From the NCBI RefSeq assembly GCF_900450995.1, contig NZ_UGHY01000002.1:1090501-1154500 (forward strand): a stretch of 64,000 nt of DNA. Direction: 5' to 3'. Below, piece by piece: positions 32,283 to 41,654 of this stretch. Both the position numbers and the translations under genes were made by a program. Origin of the DNA: Haemophilus parainfluenzae. Lineage in GTDB: Bacteria; Pseudomonadota; Gammaproteobacteria; Enterobacterales; Pasteurellaceae. How positions within the stretch are numbered: the stretch's first letter is position 1; the number at the start of each line of letters is the position of its first letter. Below the pieces are notes generated by a model, which saw nothing but the letters and a program-made list of their open reading frames with translations, was not told the DNA's origin and did not search any database.

Positions 32283-34568
32283 CTAGATATGGTGTTCCAA
32301 TGGCTGCCAGCGTTCATCTGACATATCATCAACATATTCCGTATTATTTAAATAAAGTTCGCCGTCTTTATCGCGTATAAAACCAAATTTGTAGCCGTGT
32401 TTTTGGCAAAAATCTTGTAGGGCATTAAATTTCACTTTGGCATGTTTGTCGATATTTTTATCTTGTCCGTTGGCTTGCTCGCCACCTTTGGTTTCCAGTA
32501 ACCACGTCGCGCCATCTTGAGTTTGTACGATGTAGTCAGGGAAAAATAAGCGTTGTTTACCAAATTGGGTGGTGTAAACGATGGAAAGATAATTTTGTCC
32601 GGAATCACCGTTTTTATACACATATTTCACATTGGAATTTTGCTCGCAGCTACGTTCAAAAAGACGTTCACTTGTGGAACGCAATATTCCGGCAATCATG
32701 GCAAAGTTGTAATCATGATAAACATTGCGGTCTAATAGTTTTTTTTCTTTTGCCAGGCTGTCAATGGGATACATTTCCTCAATCGGGATAGAAAATTTTT
32801 CGAGTCGAATTTGATTATAATCACCTAAATTTAAATTGTGCTGTGCTTTAGAGGAGAAAGAAGTAAAATCCATAAAAAGCGTTTTAAATTTATTCACATT
32901 ATTAATAATAAACGCATAGAAATTTTTCAATGAAAGATGAAGTAATTTAAATTTTGGCTCGCCGGCATCTTTTAAGAAATAAATTTCGAGTAGCTGTCGC
33001 GTTTTCTCATAACTTAATCCGGTATATTTTTTCAAGCTATCAATATGATGGCGTAAATATAAACCATGATCGTGTGTATTTACCCCATATTGCATACTTT
33101 TTCCTTGATAATGTGCTGCTTCTTCCTGAATTTTCTTCAAAGTTTCGAATCGGCCTTCTAAATAATGGGCTTCAAGGTAAGAATGCAGTTTAAAGCCTTG
33201 ATTTTCGAATCGTCTTTCATTTTCTTTGCTGTCATCGGTGAGTTTGTATTTTTCTTTAATGAAAGAAAAAAGTTGTTTTCTGACCGCACTTTCATCGCCA
33301 AAATCCGCATCTTTATCGCGCAGTTCTTTTTTCAGCTCAATACCTTTCGGTTCATCTTTCAGCACAACACGTTTATATTCTGCGCCAAGATGATTGCCGG
33401 TGACTTCATTTTTGTAGTCTTCATCAAAGGTATAAAGATAAGAACAGTCAAGAATATCTCTGCCATAATGTTTTGCATTTGGCATGCGACGCAAGCGTCC
33501 AAGCGTTTGAATTTCAAAGGTTTCGGACATATTTTCACGCAGTTTCACCAACACTTTGGCGCGAGGACAATCCCAACCAGTGGCAAGGGCTTGCTTAAAT
33601 AATAGGAATACGGGTTCTGCGTTATTGTGGGTAACGCTGTCCTTGGAATGAACTTCACCCACATTAATTTTGCCTAGCTTTTTGGATTTGCGTTGTTTAT
33701 CTTGCGTATTTTCCTCGCTCATCCATTTAGCGACTAGTTTGTTTTCATAGGTATAGCCCATATCCGCCAATTGTTTCTCCACAAATTCGATTAATTCATC
33801 ATTAAGATTTGGGAATTGAATCAGCACTAAAGGACGAATATCTTCGTTTTCCTGCAAATATGCTGTGGCAATTTCTTTTCTGATTTCATTGGCTTTTTTT
33901 AATAAAAGAGTTGTCTCCGTTTGAATATTTTCCATGGTTTCTGCATTGAGATCTTTATTGATATACATGGCGCGTGTAATTAATCCTTCATTAATCACAT
34001 CCACTTCATCAATTTCATAGAAGACAGCCTTTTTATTTTGTGCTGGTGTGGCAGAAACGCGAATTTCATAATTGGCATTGATGGCATCAATAATATCATT
34101 GGCTTTTGCGGTATTATTAAGATGTTCCTCATCAATAATCACAATGAATTGTTTGTTATTACGATGTGCATCAGCAATATGTTGCTTGATATTTTTACGC
34201 TCACTATCTTTTAAGGCTAAATTGCCTTTTTTCGTAATGGTTTTCCAGTTGATAAAATAAGTTGTACCACACTCAAAACCTTGATTGAGTACATCAGTAA
34301 TATTACCGGTTGGGAGCGTAGGAGAAAATCGTTCCATTTTTTCCTTTGACTGTTCTTCTAAATCGCCTTTACCTACAGTAAACCAACAAAAAATAGTATT
34401 AGGATAGTTGAGTAAATAGTTTTCAATGTAACTAATTAGAATAATAGTCTTACCGCTTCCAGTAGGACTCTTTACAATAATTTGTTGTTGTTTATGTTGT
34501 TCTATGGTTTTTTCTAATAGGAAATCAACAGTTTGTTGTTGGAAATCTTTTAATTGAAGGTTGATCAT
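32283..34568 (-). CDS. res: Type III restriction endonuclease, Res subunit
   Basis: ATP-dependent helicase and nuclease that works with the Mod subunit to cut DNA carrying unmethylated sites in head-to-head pairs. The 761-residue protein has Walker A SPTGSGKT (34-41), DEEH (146-149), SATPAQ after it, a second RecA-like half with LATGWDCPRAKVLVKLRE and QTLGRLRRMP, and a C-terminal nuclease site PD-X13-ETK (Asp678, Glu692, Lys694). It is shorter than EcoP15I-type Res (about 970). Its ATG overlaps the mod stop as ATGA, so translation is coupled. Accessory, likely horizontally shared. Confidence 0.92.
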   Translation of the reverse strand: MINLQLKDFQQQTVDFLLEKTIEQHKQQQIIVKSPTGSGKTIILISYIENYLLNYPNTIFCWFTVGKGDLEEQSKEKMERFSPTLPTGNITDVLNQGFECGTTYFINWKTITKKGNLALKDSERKNIKQHIADAHRNNKQFIVIIDEEHLNNTAKANDIIDAINANYEIRVSATPAQNKKAVFYEIDEVDVINEGLITRAMYINKDLNAETMENIQTETTLLLKKANEIRKEIATAYLQENEDIRPLVLIQFPNLNDELIEFVEKQLADMGYTYENKLVAKWMSEENTQDKQRKSKKLGKINVGEVHSKDSVTHNNAEPVFLLFKQALATGWDCPRAKVLVKLRENMSETFEIQTLGRLRRMPNAKHYGRDILDCSYLYTFDEDYKNEVTGNHLGAEYKRVVLKDEPKGIELKKELRDKDADFGDESAVRKQLFSFIKEKYKLTDDSKENERRFENQGFKLHSYLEAHYLEGRFETLKKIQEEAAHYQGKSMQYGVNTHDHGLYLRHHIDSLKKYTGLSYEKTRQLLEIYFLKDAGEPKFKLLHLSLKNFYAFIINNVNKFKTLFMDFTSFSSKAQHNLNLGDYNQIRLEKFSIPIEEMYPIDSLAKEKKLLDRNVYHDYNFAMIAGILRSTSERLFERSCEQNSNVKYVYKNGDSGQNYLSIVYTTQFGKQRLFFPDYIVQTQDGATWLLETKGGEQANGQDKNIDKHAKVKFNALQDFCQKHGYKFGFIRDKDGELYLNNTEYVDDMSDERWQPLEHHI

Positions 34569-36292
34569 AGTTCACCCGCCTCAATAAGTTCATGTCTAAA
34601 ATAATATTCAGGAATTTCAATCAGTGTAGCTTGCTTTTTTGCAACTAAGGCATTTTGTGCACGAGAAAGTAATACATAAGGTGCAATAAAAAGTCGGGCT
34701 TTTATTGGTAAATTCTCATTCAGTACTGCATCTAATTCCGATTCATTTTTGACGAGAATATTATGCACACCATCAATTTCACACATATACTCCAACTCAA
34801 TAAGCTCCTTGATGTAATCCATCAGTTGCACTTTTAAAGTTCGGTCATTTTCATCAAGTTTTTTAATAAAGTCGGTTTTGAAATATTTCAGATTATGTGG
34901 TAAGTCTGCTTGAATGTTTTTTAGTCGTTGATAAGTCACCTCTTCGCAAATATTATTTTCATTATTGGTACAAAGAATATATTGGCGATTTCTACCGTCC
35001 TCTTTATTCAGTTGTGTGACGGCGTGTCCTGTTGTACCAGAGCCAGCAAAGAAGTCGAGAACTATTTCGCATTTTGTATGCTCAAGTAAGTATTTTATTA
35101 ACTCAATCGGTTTAGGGTTAGAAAAAATATCTTTTTCATTGAATATTTTTGTAAGGAGCTTTGTAGCAGTACCAGTCTCAGCTAAGTCGTATAAAATACT
35201 TCTACTTTTTAATATTTTTATTTGATTTTCATTGTAAAAACTCATCTCATATGGAATCCAACGATTCTCTTTTTTGTCTTTTATCCAATGAATATGATTA
35301 TTTTTGATTAAGTTATGTAATCTTTCTTTTCCTACTCTCCATCTGCCATCCTTTTTATCAGGTGCAATAGGATAAAGATTATTTCCATCTGGATCTTTAA
35401 TTGGAAAATACATGGTTGGTCGATCTTCTTTATGTGATGAACTTCCCCATTTCTCCAATTTAGTAATTTTATATAGTGAACCATCAGAGGATTTATATTT
35501 GTATTCGTTTTGGTCAATTTTTTCATGTTTATCATTCCAAATAAATTGAGTTGATTTTCTATATCCAAATATATATTCATGTTCCGTTACAAAAAACTCA
35601 TCAGTTTGTCCCCCTCCTGATTTTTTTCTCCATATCATTGTCCCTATAAAGTTATTTTCTCCAAAAATTAAATCACATAATAACTTTAATTGGGCAAATT
35701 CATTTTCATCAATCGAAATAAAAATAACACCGGTTTTACTCAATAAATTTCGAGCAATCTCCAATCGCTTACTCATAAAAGAAAGCCACTTAGAGTGTGT
35801 ATAACCATCATTTTTATCTATATAACAGTCATCATAGATGAAATCTTTATTGCCGGTGTTATAGGGAGGGTCGATGTAGATGACATCGATTTTATTGCGG
35901 TGAGTTTTTTCAAGAAGTTTTAAAGAATGGAGATTATCCCCTTCAATTAGGAAATTAAATTTTTCATAATCTTGCTGGACAATCGCTGGACAATCGCTGG
36001 ACAATCGCTGGACAATCGCTGGACAATCGCTGGACAATCGCTGGACAATCGCTGGACAATCGGATGTGGTGATTTTACGTGTCGTATCTTCAACAAAAAC
36101 AGGAATATGCTCTTGTAGCATTTCATCCACATGCTCGGAATGTTCTTCCCATACTAAGCCGTATTTTTTATTTAATAGTGCATTTTCAATTTCGTTGAGT
36201 GCAATAATTGACTCATCGTCAGAATGAGTTTGCTTAAGTGATTGCAAAAAAGAGAGCATTTTTTCCCTTTTTTTCTGTGATAAATTTGCCAT
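34565..36292 (-). CDS. mod: Type III DNA methyltransferase Mod, with phase-variable repeat
   Basis: Adenine-type methyltransferase that gives sequence specificity to the type III system. The 575-residue protein has DPPY (141-144) before FAGSG (415-419), the beta-class order, with the target recognition region between them. AAGGA precedes the ATG at 36292. Residues 78-107 are encoded by eight copies of an 11-base repeat and read as a cycle of SDCPAIVQRLS. In this sequence the frame is open from start to stop, so the gene is predicted to be ON. Gain or loss of a single unit shifts the frame. Confidence 0.92.
   Translation of the reverse strand: MANLSQKKREKMLSFLQSLKQTHSDDESIIALNEIENALLNKKYGLVWEEHSEHVDEMLQEHIPVFVEDTTRKITTSDCPAIVQRLSSDCPAIVQRLSSDCPAIVQQDYEKFNFLIEGDNLHSLKLLEKTHRNKIDVIYIDPPYNTGNKDFIYDDCYIDKNDGYTHSKWLSFMSKRLEIARNLLSKTGVIFISIDENEFAQLKLLCDLIFGENNFIGTMIWRKKSGGGQTDEFFVTEHEYIFGYRKSTQFIWNDKHEKIDQNEYKYKSSDGSLYKITKLEKWGSSSHKEDRPTMYFPIKDPDGNNLYPIAPDKKDGRWRVGKERLHNLIKNNHIHWIKDKKENRWIPYEMSFYNENQIKILKSRSILYDLAETGTATKLLTKIFNEKDIFSNPKPIELIKYLLEHTKCEIVLDFFAGSGTTGHAVTQLNKEDGRNRQYILCTNNENNICEEVTYQRLKNIQADLPHNLKYFKTDFIKKLDENDRTLKVQLMDYIKELIELEYMCEIDGVHNILVKNESELDAVLNENLPIKARLFIAPYVLLSRAQNALVAKKQATLIEIPEYYFRHELIEAGEL
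35974..36061. repeat. Eight tandem copies of an 11-bp unit inside mod
   Basis: The unit GCTGGACAATC is repeated exactly eight times without mismatch (88 bases). On the coding (minus) strand it reads GATTGTCCAGC. It lies in the 5' part of the mod frame, so copy-number change by slippage would switch the gene. Eleven is not a multiple of three; in-frame copy numbers are 5, 8, 11 and so on. Confidence 0.98.
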
Positions 36293-36390
36293 TTATACAT
36301 CCTTAGGGTAAAGAAAATTAATTTATAAGGTGTCTGGTATCATAGCGTAAAATATATGGCTTTTCGACTACGCTTTATTAAAAACTTGGC

Positions 36391-36831
36391 TTAAGACAAC
36401 ACTCTCAATAAAATAGGCTGAAACTCCGTTTGTTGGCCAAGTTTTCGGGTGTAACGCTTAACCATCACAAAGGAAAGTGCGGTCAAAATAAAGATTAAAA
36501 TTGCACGGATGAGTTCATTTTCACTGATATAGCTAGAAAGTAATGTTGCAATTAATAGCGTGAAAAGTGGCACGATATACATTAACAGTGCGGAGAAAAG
36601 CATGGATTTTTCTTCTAGACCGATTTCTACCATTTGACCTGTGCGCAGTGGCGTAATGGTTTCTAGCGTGAAGATATGCTCGCCTCGCTTTCCGTTAAGT
36701 TCAGACAGGGAAGCTGTTCCACAGGCTTCTCTAGCTGAACAAGCCCCACAGGCGCTTTGTGATTGACATTTCACTTTAGCAAGCCCCGTTTCTGCATCAT
36801 AGCTCATCACAACTGCACTTTCTTTTAGCAT
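36391..36831 (-). CDS. rseC: RseC/SoxR-reducing system protein
   Basis: A 146-residue inner-membrane protein. The N-terminal part has a cysteine cluster, [17 protein letters not shown] (Cys22, 28, 31, 37), of the type seen in RseC. Two adjacent membrane helices lie at about 78-98 and 104-122. RseC homologues are in SoxR reduction and in sigma-E gene clusters. Here it is away from rpoE-rseA-rseB (59.7-61.9 kb) and instead overlaps the end of rsmJ by 7 bases. Confidence 0.88.
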   Translation of the reverse strand: MLKESAVVMSYDAETGLAKVKCQSQSACGACSAREACGTASLSELNGKRGEHIFTLETITPLRTGQMVEIGLEEKSMLFSALLMYIVPLFTLLIATLLSSYISENELIRAILIFILTALSFVMVKRYTRKLGQQTEFQPILLRVLS

Positions 36832-37592
36832 TGCGCTTCTCCCATATAAATATCAAAGCGGTGGTTTTTGGTTTCGCGACTGACATGGGGCGCTTTTTGC
36901 GCTAAGAATTCCGCATAATCAGGACGTTTTACCACCACACGTTTACGGGCTAATTGTAACGCAGGTGTCAAGAGCTCATCGGCATCCAAATCGGCGCCAA
37001 CCAAATGTTGGAATACACGCATTTCTTTTTTAACTAGGGCGGATTTTTGTTTGTGCGGATACATTGGATCCAAATACACCACATCGGCACTCTCGGTTTG
37101 TGGATTGAGTTCGGCAATATGATGAATATCTAGTAAACGCATATTTTGTTGCATCATTTCGCCTATTTCTGCATCCTGATAGGTACGGTTGAGCCCATCC
37201 TGCAATAGCAAATATACTACTGGATGACGTTCTACTAAACGCACTTGGCAACCGATAGAAGCTAGAACAAAGGCATCTCGACCAAGTCCGGCTGTGGCAT
37301 CAATTACGCTCGGCAATTCTGCGCCCTTAATGCCTACAGCTTTGGCAATAGCTTCGCCACGTCCACCACCAAATTTACGACGATGAGCCATCGCACCGGC
37401 AACAAAATCCACAAACACATCGCCCAACTTGGGCTCGTCTAGTTTACGCAGGGCAAGATGGGTTTCTGTTCGCACCAATGCAAGCGGACTTTCAGTACAA
37501 TGCTCGATACCAAAAGGGGAACAAAGTGCGGTCAATTCTGACAATGTTCCCGCTTCGGCAAGCAGTTGAATTTTTATTTTCTCACCAGCCAT
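36825..37592 (-). CDS. rsmJ: 16S rRNA m2G1516 methyltransferase RsmJ
   Basis: A 255-residue SAM-dependent methyltransferase. It contains [20 protein letters not shown], the SAM loop [15 protein letters not shown] and the catalytic-type [18 protein letters not shown], all signatures of RsmJ (formerly YhiQ). It overlaps trmA upstream by 19 bases and rseC downstream by 7 bases, so the three are likely one operon, trmA-rsmJ-rseC. Confidence 0.93.
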   Translation of the reverse strand: MAGEKIKIQLLAEAGTLSELTALCSPFGIEHCTESPLALVRTETHLALRKLDEPKLGDVFVDFVAGAMAHRRKFGGGRGEAIAKAVGIKGAELPSVIDATAGLGRDAFVLASIGCQVRLVERHPVVYLLLQDGLNRTYQDAEIGEMMQQNMRLLDIHHIAELNPQTESADVVYLDPMYPHKQKSALVKKEMRVFQHLVGADLDADELLTPALQLARKRVVVKRPDYAEFLAQKAPHVSRETKNHRFDIYMGEAQC

Positions 37593-38665
37593 ACGCCGCT
37601 TTCCATATGATCTGTGTAAGGGAATTGATCAAACAGCGCCGCCTTTTCAATGCGGTGGGTTTGGCTTAGGGTTTGTAAATTCTCACAAAGGGTATGTGGA
37701 TTGCAGGAAATATACAAAATACGATCGTAATTCTGCACCAGTTTTACCGTGTCAGGATCAAGACCTGCTCGGGGTGGGTCAACAAAAATCGTATTGCATT
37801 GATAGGCTTTTAAATCAATGCCTTTTAAGCGATTAAACTCACGTACGCCATTCATTGCTTGGGTAAACTCTTCTGCGGACATACGGATAATTTGTAGATT
37901 ATCTATACCATTTTCCGCAATATTAAATTGTGCGGCAGCCACGGATGGCTTGGCGATTTCGGTAGCAAGCACTCTACGGAAGTTTTGTGCAAGGGCGATA
38001 GAGAAATTGCCGTTACCACAGTACAGCTCCAATAAATCCCCTTGCGAACCTTGGGTGCAATCAATCGCCCACTCCAACATCTTGCAATTTACAGCTGCAT
38101 TAGGCTGGGTAAAGCTGTTTTCCACTTGGCGATAAACATAATTGCGCCCTTTTACCGGTAATACTTCATCGACAAAATCCTGCTCTAAACAGATTTTTTG
38201 TTTACTCGCACGACCAATCAACTGCACATCAAAACCAAGTTGTTGTAATTCGCCTTTCAAGTTTTCGGCAGCATTTTGCCATTCTTCCGTGAGTTGCTTG
38301 TGGTAAAGCAGGCTTACAATAATCTTATTGCTGAGCGTGCTCAAATAATCAATTTGGAACAGTTTTTTATGTAATACTTCCTGCATTTTTAACAATGGCA
38401 GTAAGCTTTTCATCATGCGATTGATCAGTTCGCTGGCAATTGGGAATTCATCCACTCGATAACGTTGCAAGGTACTTTGATCAAACATAATGTGATAAAA
38501 ATCGCCTTTATCATGCCAGATACGAAATTCTGCACGCATCCGATAATGGCTAGTCGGCGAATCAAACACGGCTATTTCTGGGGCGTTAAAGGGCTGCAAA
38601 AGTGCGGTCAGCTTTTCAGTCTTTTTTTGCAGGAGTTCGGTATATTGGGAAATGGGTAGTTGCAT
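37574..38665 (-). CDS. trmA: tRNA (uracil-54-C5)-methyltransferase TrmA
   Basis: Makes ribothymidine at position 54 of tRNAs. The 363-residue protein has [14 protein letters not shown] early, [11 protein letters not shown], the SAM motif [27 protein letters not shown], and the catalytic cysteine in [11 protein letters not shown]. Length agrees with E. coli TrmA (366). It heads the minus-strand unit trmA-rsmJ-rseC. Confidence 0.97.
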   Translation of the reverse strand: MQLPISQYTELLQKKTEKLTALLQPFNAPEIAVFDSPTSHYRMRAEFRIWHDKGDFYHIMFDQSTLQRYRVDEFPIASELINRMMKSLLPLLKMQEVLHKKLFQIDYLSTLSNKIIVSLLYHKQLTEEWQNAAENLKGELQQLGFDVQLIGRASKQKICLEQDFVDEVLPVKGRNYVYRQVENSFTQPNAAVNCKMLEWAIDCTQGSQGDLLELYCGNGNFSIALAQNFRRVLATEIAKPSVAAAQFNIAENGIDNLQIIRMSAEEFTQAMNGVREFNRLKGIDLKAYQCNTIFVDPPRAGLDPDTVKLVQNYDRILYISCNPHTLCENLQTLSQTHRIEKAALFDQFPYTDHMESGVWLVRK

Positions 38666-38723
38666 TGATGTTTACGTTTGAATAATAAATATCCCACAGC
38701 CCTTGGCAAGCATGGGGATTGAG

Positions 38724-38758
38724 TAAAAAAGCAAAAGGCAAGCTTCTGCCTGCCTTTT
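38724..38758 (-). terminator. Terminator after maoP
   Basis: On the minus strand AAAAGGCA pairs with TGCCTTTT (38733-38740 and 38751-38758), and the T-run lies at 38724-38730. Confidence 0.75.
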
Positions 38759-38766
38759 AAAATGTA

Positions 38767-39102
38767 TTATTCGCCAGAATAATCTTCGCCGCCAGAAGCC
38801 GCTTCGCTCACATCACCTGATAAGGTGTAAACACGTTTTGTTGTGTTAATGCGAGTACGATATTTATTCCACGTTTTTTCGAAGAAAGTTTCCGGTGCAC
38901 GTTCACCACGGCAAAAAGCAACAAATTCTTTTTCTTCTTTTGTCGTCGGCTTACGCTCGCCTGAATCTAATGCTTTAAACGCTTGGCCATATTGCTCTAA
39001 TACTTGGGATTCTTTGATTGTATAATCACCGTGACGGGAAAATCCGCGTGGGTAGTTTTTGTCGTCAAAAAAACGACGAGTAACACTGAAACTAGCAGCC
39101 AT
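38767..39102 (-). CDS. maoP: Macrodomain Ori organization protein MaoP (DUF413)
   Basis: A 111-residue small basic protein with [20 protein letters not shown] near the N-terminus, highly typical of the MaoP/YifE family (DUF413), and a C-terminal TLSGDV...EDYSGE tail. In E. coli MaoP acts with the site maoS to shape the Ori macrodomain, so its presence about 32 kb from oriC fits. Whether a maoS site exists here could not be seen. Confidence 0.88.
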   Translation of the reverse strand: MAASFSVTRRFFDDKNYPRGFSRHGDYTIKESQVLEQYGQAFKALDSGERKPTTKEEKEFVAFCRGERAPETFFEKTWNKYRTRINTTKRVYTLSGDVSEAASGGEDYSGE

Positions 39103-39157
39103 AATATCATCTCTCTTCTTTATATTTAAAAACGGCAGGCATTAAACCAATTTTTTT

Positions 39158-39763
39158 TTATTTTTGCAATAAACCTTTCACGGTTTCTACATAATCTTTG
39201 ACGAAATCGTCGTAATTTAAGCCTTCAGGGTTTACGCGATATTTGCCATTGACATAGAAATCAGGTACGCCACGTACTTGAAACTGTTCCGCTGCATTTA
39301 CTTGTTTATTCACTAAACCGTTTACAGCAAAGCTGTTGATGTTGTTATCAAATTGTTCAGCTGTAACGCCGTTATCAATGAAAATTTTGCGAATATCGTC
39401 CATTGAGCTTAATTTATCTTGTTGTGCTGCTTCAAATAAAGGCGCTTTTACTTTGCTTTCTGCACCAAGTGCCATCGCTAATGCCCATGCACGAGTGAGG
39501 TTTTCAGATTGACGACCTAAGAAATTGACGTGATATTGTTTAAATTCAGTGCCTTTTGGTAAGCTTTCCGCAACTTGTTTTGGGATGTGGTATTCCATTT
39601 CAAAAGCATAGCAATGCGGGCAGTAGAAAGAGAAAAATTCAATCACTTCTGGTTGTGCGGAAGCCGTTTGACTCACTTGAACGTATTGTTTGCCTTCTTC
39701 TAGGTTGGCTGCGAATGCATTAAATGAAAATAAAGCACCGAGTAAAAATAAAACTTTTTTCAT
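39158..39763 (-). CDS. dsbA: Periplasmic thiol:disulfide oxidoreductase DsbA
   Basis: Forms disulfide bonds in exported proteins. The 201-residue precursor has a signal peptide ending FNAFA (about residue 18), the active site CPHC (48-51) with FFSFY before it, an inserted helical domain, and the cis-proline loop RGVPDFYVNG. It follows yihD by 9 bases, the same pair as in E. coli. Confidence 0.96.
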   Translation of the reverse strand: MKKVLFLLGALFSFNAFAANLEEGKQYVQVSQTASAQPEVIEFFSFYCPHCYAFEMEYHIPKQVAESLPKGTEFKQYHVNFLGRQSENLTRAWALAMALGAESKVKAPLFEAAQQDKLSSMDDIRKIFIDNGVTAEQFDNNINSFAVNGLVNKQVNAAEQFQVRGVPDFYVNGKYRVNPEGLNYDDFVKDYVETVKGLLQK

Positions 39764-39772
39764 TTGTTTTCC

Positions 39773-40039
39773 TTATTTAATAATTCCGCGAGCTTTTAAC
39801 AATGCGGTTTTAAAATCTTCTTCATAATCTTTTTTGATGCCTGGGATTGGCTCAAATTTATCTGTGCCGTGCATTTTTAAATGATAAATAATAATTTCAT
39901 CAGATAATTCTGCTACCGGTTTATCAAATCCTGCTTCATCAGCAATTTTTTGCAGAATTTGTAACAAGCTCAGATCTGGGTCTTTAGACCAATAAGGTTG
40001 TAAAAGTTCCAATACTTCATTTAAACGTTTACATTTCAT
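39773..40039 (-). CDS. yihD: YihD family protein (DUF1040)
   Basis: An 88-residue cytoplasmic protein of unknown function. The beginning [17 protein letters not shown] and the block [17 protein letters not shown] match the YihD family closely. It forms an operon with dsbA and is divergent from mobA. Confidence 0.88.
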   Translation of the reverse strand: MKCKRLNEVLELLQPYWSKDPDLSLLQILQKIADEAGFDKPVAELSDEIIIYHLKMHGTDKFEPIPGIKKDYEEDFKTALLKARGIIK

Positions 40040-40105
40040 TGCTATTTCCTTTTAAATAGAGAAAAATAGGGCTAGATCATACTTCAAATAAGGCAATAAG
40101 AAAAT

Positions 40106-40672
40106 ATGAAATACACAATAAGTGCGGTTATTTTAGCGGGTGGAAAAGCGCGTCGAATGAACGGAGCAGATAAAGGCTTACAGCTTTTACAAAATAAACC
40201 ATTAATTAGCCATGTGATTGAGCGCTTACAACCTCAAGTGATTGATATTTCAATTAATGCTAATCGTCACCATGCGGAATATGCACAATGGAGTTTTCCT
40301 GTATTTTCAGATGAATTGCCTGATTTTCAGGGGCCATTGAGCGGTATGTTAACAGCACTCGAACAAGCTAAAACAGATTTTGTACTTTTTGTGCCTTGTG
40401 ATAGTCCGTATTTTCCACAAAACTTATTAGAAAAATTAAAAAGTGCGGTTAAAAATGATCGCACTTTAATGGCTTATGCAAAAGATAAAGAGCGTGAACA
40501 CCCGACATTTTGTTTGATGTCCGTTCAGCTTAAAGAAAAATTACGAGCCTATTTAAACGAGGGCGAACGTCGTTTATTACAATTTATGAACAAAAATGGC
40601 GCGGTTGCTGTCCAATTTGACGAACAAGAGGGACGATTTGTAAATTTTAATACCTTAGAAGATTTACAATAA
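40106..40672 (+). CDS. mobA: Molybdenum cofactor guanylyltransferase MobA
   Basis: Attaches GMP to molybdopterin-type molybdenum cofactor. The 188-residue protein has the nucleotidyltransferase loop VILAGGKARRMNGADKGL (9-26) and DELPDFQGPLSGM with the conserved LxGPLxGM block. An uptake signal lies early in the frame, in ISAVILAG. mobB, its usual neighbour in E. coli, is 21 kb away at 61993. Confidence 0.93.
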   Translation: MKYTISAVILAGGKARRMNGADKGLQLLQNKPLISHVIERLQPQVIDISINANRHHAEYAQWSFPVFSDELPDFQGPLSGMLTALEQAKTDFVLFVPCDSPYFPQNLLEKLKSAVKNDRTLMAYAKDKEREHPTFCLMSVQLKEKLRAYLNEGERRLLQFMNKNGAVAVQFDEQEGRFVNFNTLEDLQ

Positions 40673-40753
40673 ATTATTTGTTTAACCTTGAATTTTGTAA
40701 AAAATTCTCCATTATTGCAGTGTTTACTTTCTATTTTATTGAGGAACTTTATT

Positions 40754-41602
40754 ATGATGCGAATCCTTTTATTTTTAGCCACTAACTTTGCTGTGATGCT
40801 TGTGTTAGGGATTATTTTAAATGTGACCGGTATTGCAGGAAATAGTACAGGTGGCATTTTAATTATGGCAATGCTTTTCGGTTTTGCCGGATCATTGATT
40901 TCATTATTTTTGTCAAAAACCATGGCATTGCATTCTGTGGGCGCGGAAGTGATTACTGAACCACGTAATCAAGCTGAACGTTGGTTAATGGAAACTGTAC
41001 GCCGTCAAGCGCAACAAGCAGGTATCCCAATGCCTGATGTGGCGATTTACCATTCTAATGATGCGAATGCTTTTGCTACGGGGGCAACTAAAAACAATTC
41101 TTTAGTGGCGATTAGTACGGGCTTATTAAACTCCATGACAGAAGAAGAAGCTGAGGCGGTATTGGCTCACGAGGTCTCACACATAGCGAACGGTGATATG
41201 GTGACCATGACTTTATTACAAGGCGTATTGAATACCTTTGTGATTTTCTTATCTCGCGTGATTGCCAATGTAGTGGCAAGTTCTCGTAATGGCGATGAAG
41301 AAAGTCGCAGCTCAGGCATTTACTTCTTAGTCTCAATGGTGTTAGAAATCTTGTTTGGTATTTTAGCGAGCATTATCGCGATGTGGTTCTCACGTTATCG
41401 TGAATACCGTGCAGATGCAGGTTCTGCACAGCTTGTCGGTAAAGAAAAAATGATTGCGGCATTGCAACGTTTACAACAAATTCATGAGCCGCAAGAGATG
41501 GAAGGTTTACTTAATGCCTTTATGATTAATGGCAAACGTAGCGAGCTCTTTATGAGTCACCCTCCACTTGAAAAGCGTATCGAAGCATTACGTAGTTTAT
41601 AA
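40754..41602 (+). CDS. htpX: Membrane protease HtpX
   Basis: Inner-membrane zinc metalloprotease that degrades damaged membrane proteins. From the ATG at 40754, preceded by GAGGAA, it has 282 residues (frame can be extended to 40688, but without support). Two N-terminal membrane helices precede the zinc motif HEVSH (139-143). Two more hydrophobic segments follow, then [11 protein letters not shown] with the third zinc ligand. Typical length. Confidence 0.95.
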   Translation: MMRILLFLATNFAVMLVLGIILNVTGIAGNSTGGILIMAMLFGFAGSLISLFLSKTMALHSVGAEVITEPRNQAERWLMETVRRQAQQAGIPMPDVAIYHSNDANAFATGATKNNSLVAISTGLLNSMTEEEAEAVLAHEVSHIANGDMVTMTLLQGVLNTFVIFLSRVIANVVASSRNGDEESRSSGIYFLVSMVLEILFGILASIIAMWFSRYREYRADAGSAQLVGKEKMIAALQRLQQIHEPQEMEGLLNAFMINGKRSELFMSHPPLEKRIEALRSL

Positions 41603-41614
41603 AAGATAAAAAAT

Positions 41615-41645
41615 AAAGGGCTAAATGTAATATTTAGCCCTTTTT
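41615..41645. terminator. Bidirectional terminator between htpX and pepD
   Basis: AAAGGGCTAAAT (41615-41626) pairs with ATTTAGCCCTTT (41632-41643), with T- and A-rich flanks. Confidence 0.88.
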
Positions 41646-41654
41646 ATTTGTAGA

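Noticed and set aside
33165..33602. 145-residue plus-strand ORF inside res
   Set aside because: It is antisense to a gene with clear helicase and nuclease motifs, and the sequence has no recognisable domain.
35974..36061. Tandem 11-bp repeats as a CRISPR array
   Set aside because: The units are directly adjacent with no spacers and lie in a coding frame; no cas gene is nearby.
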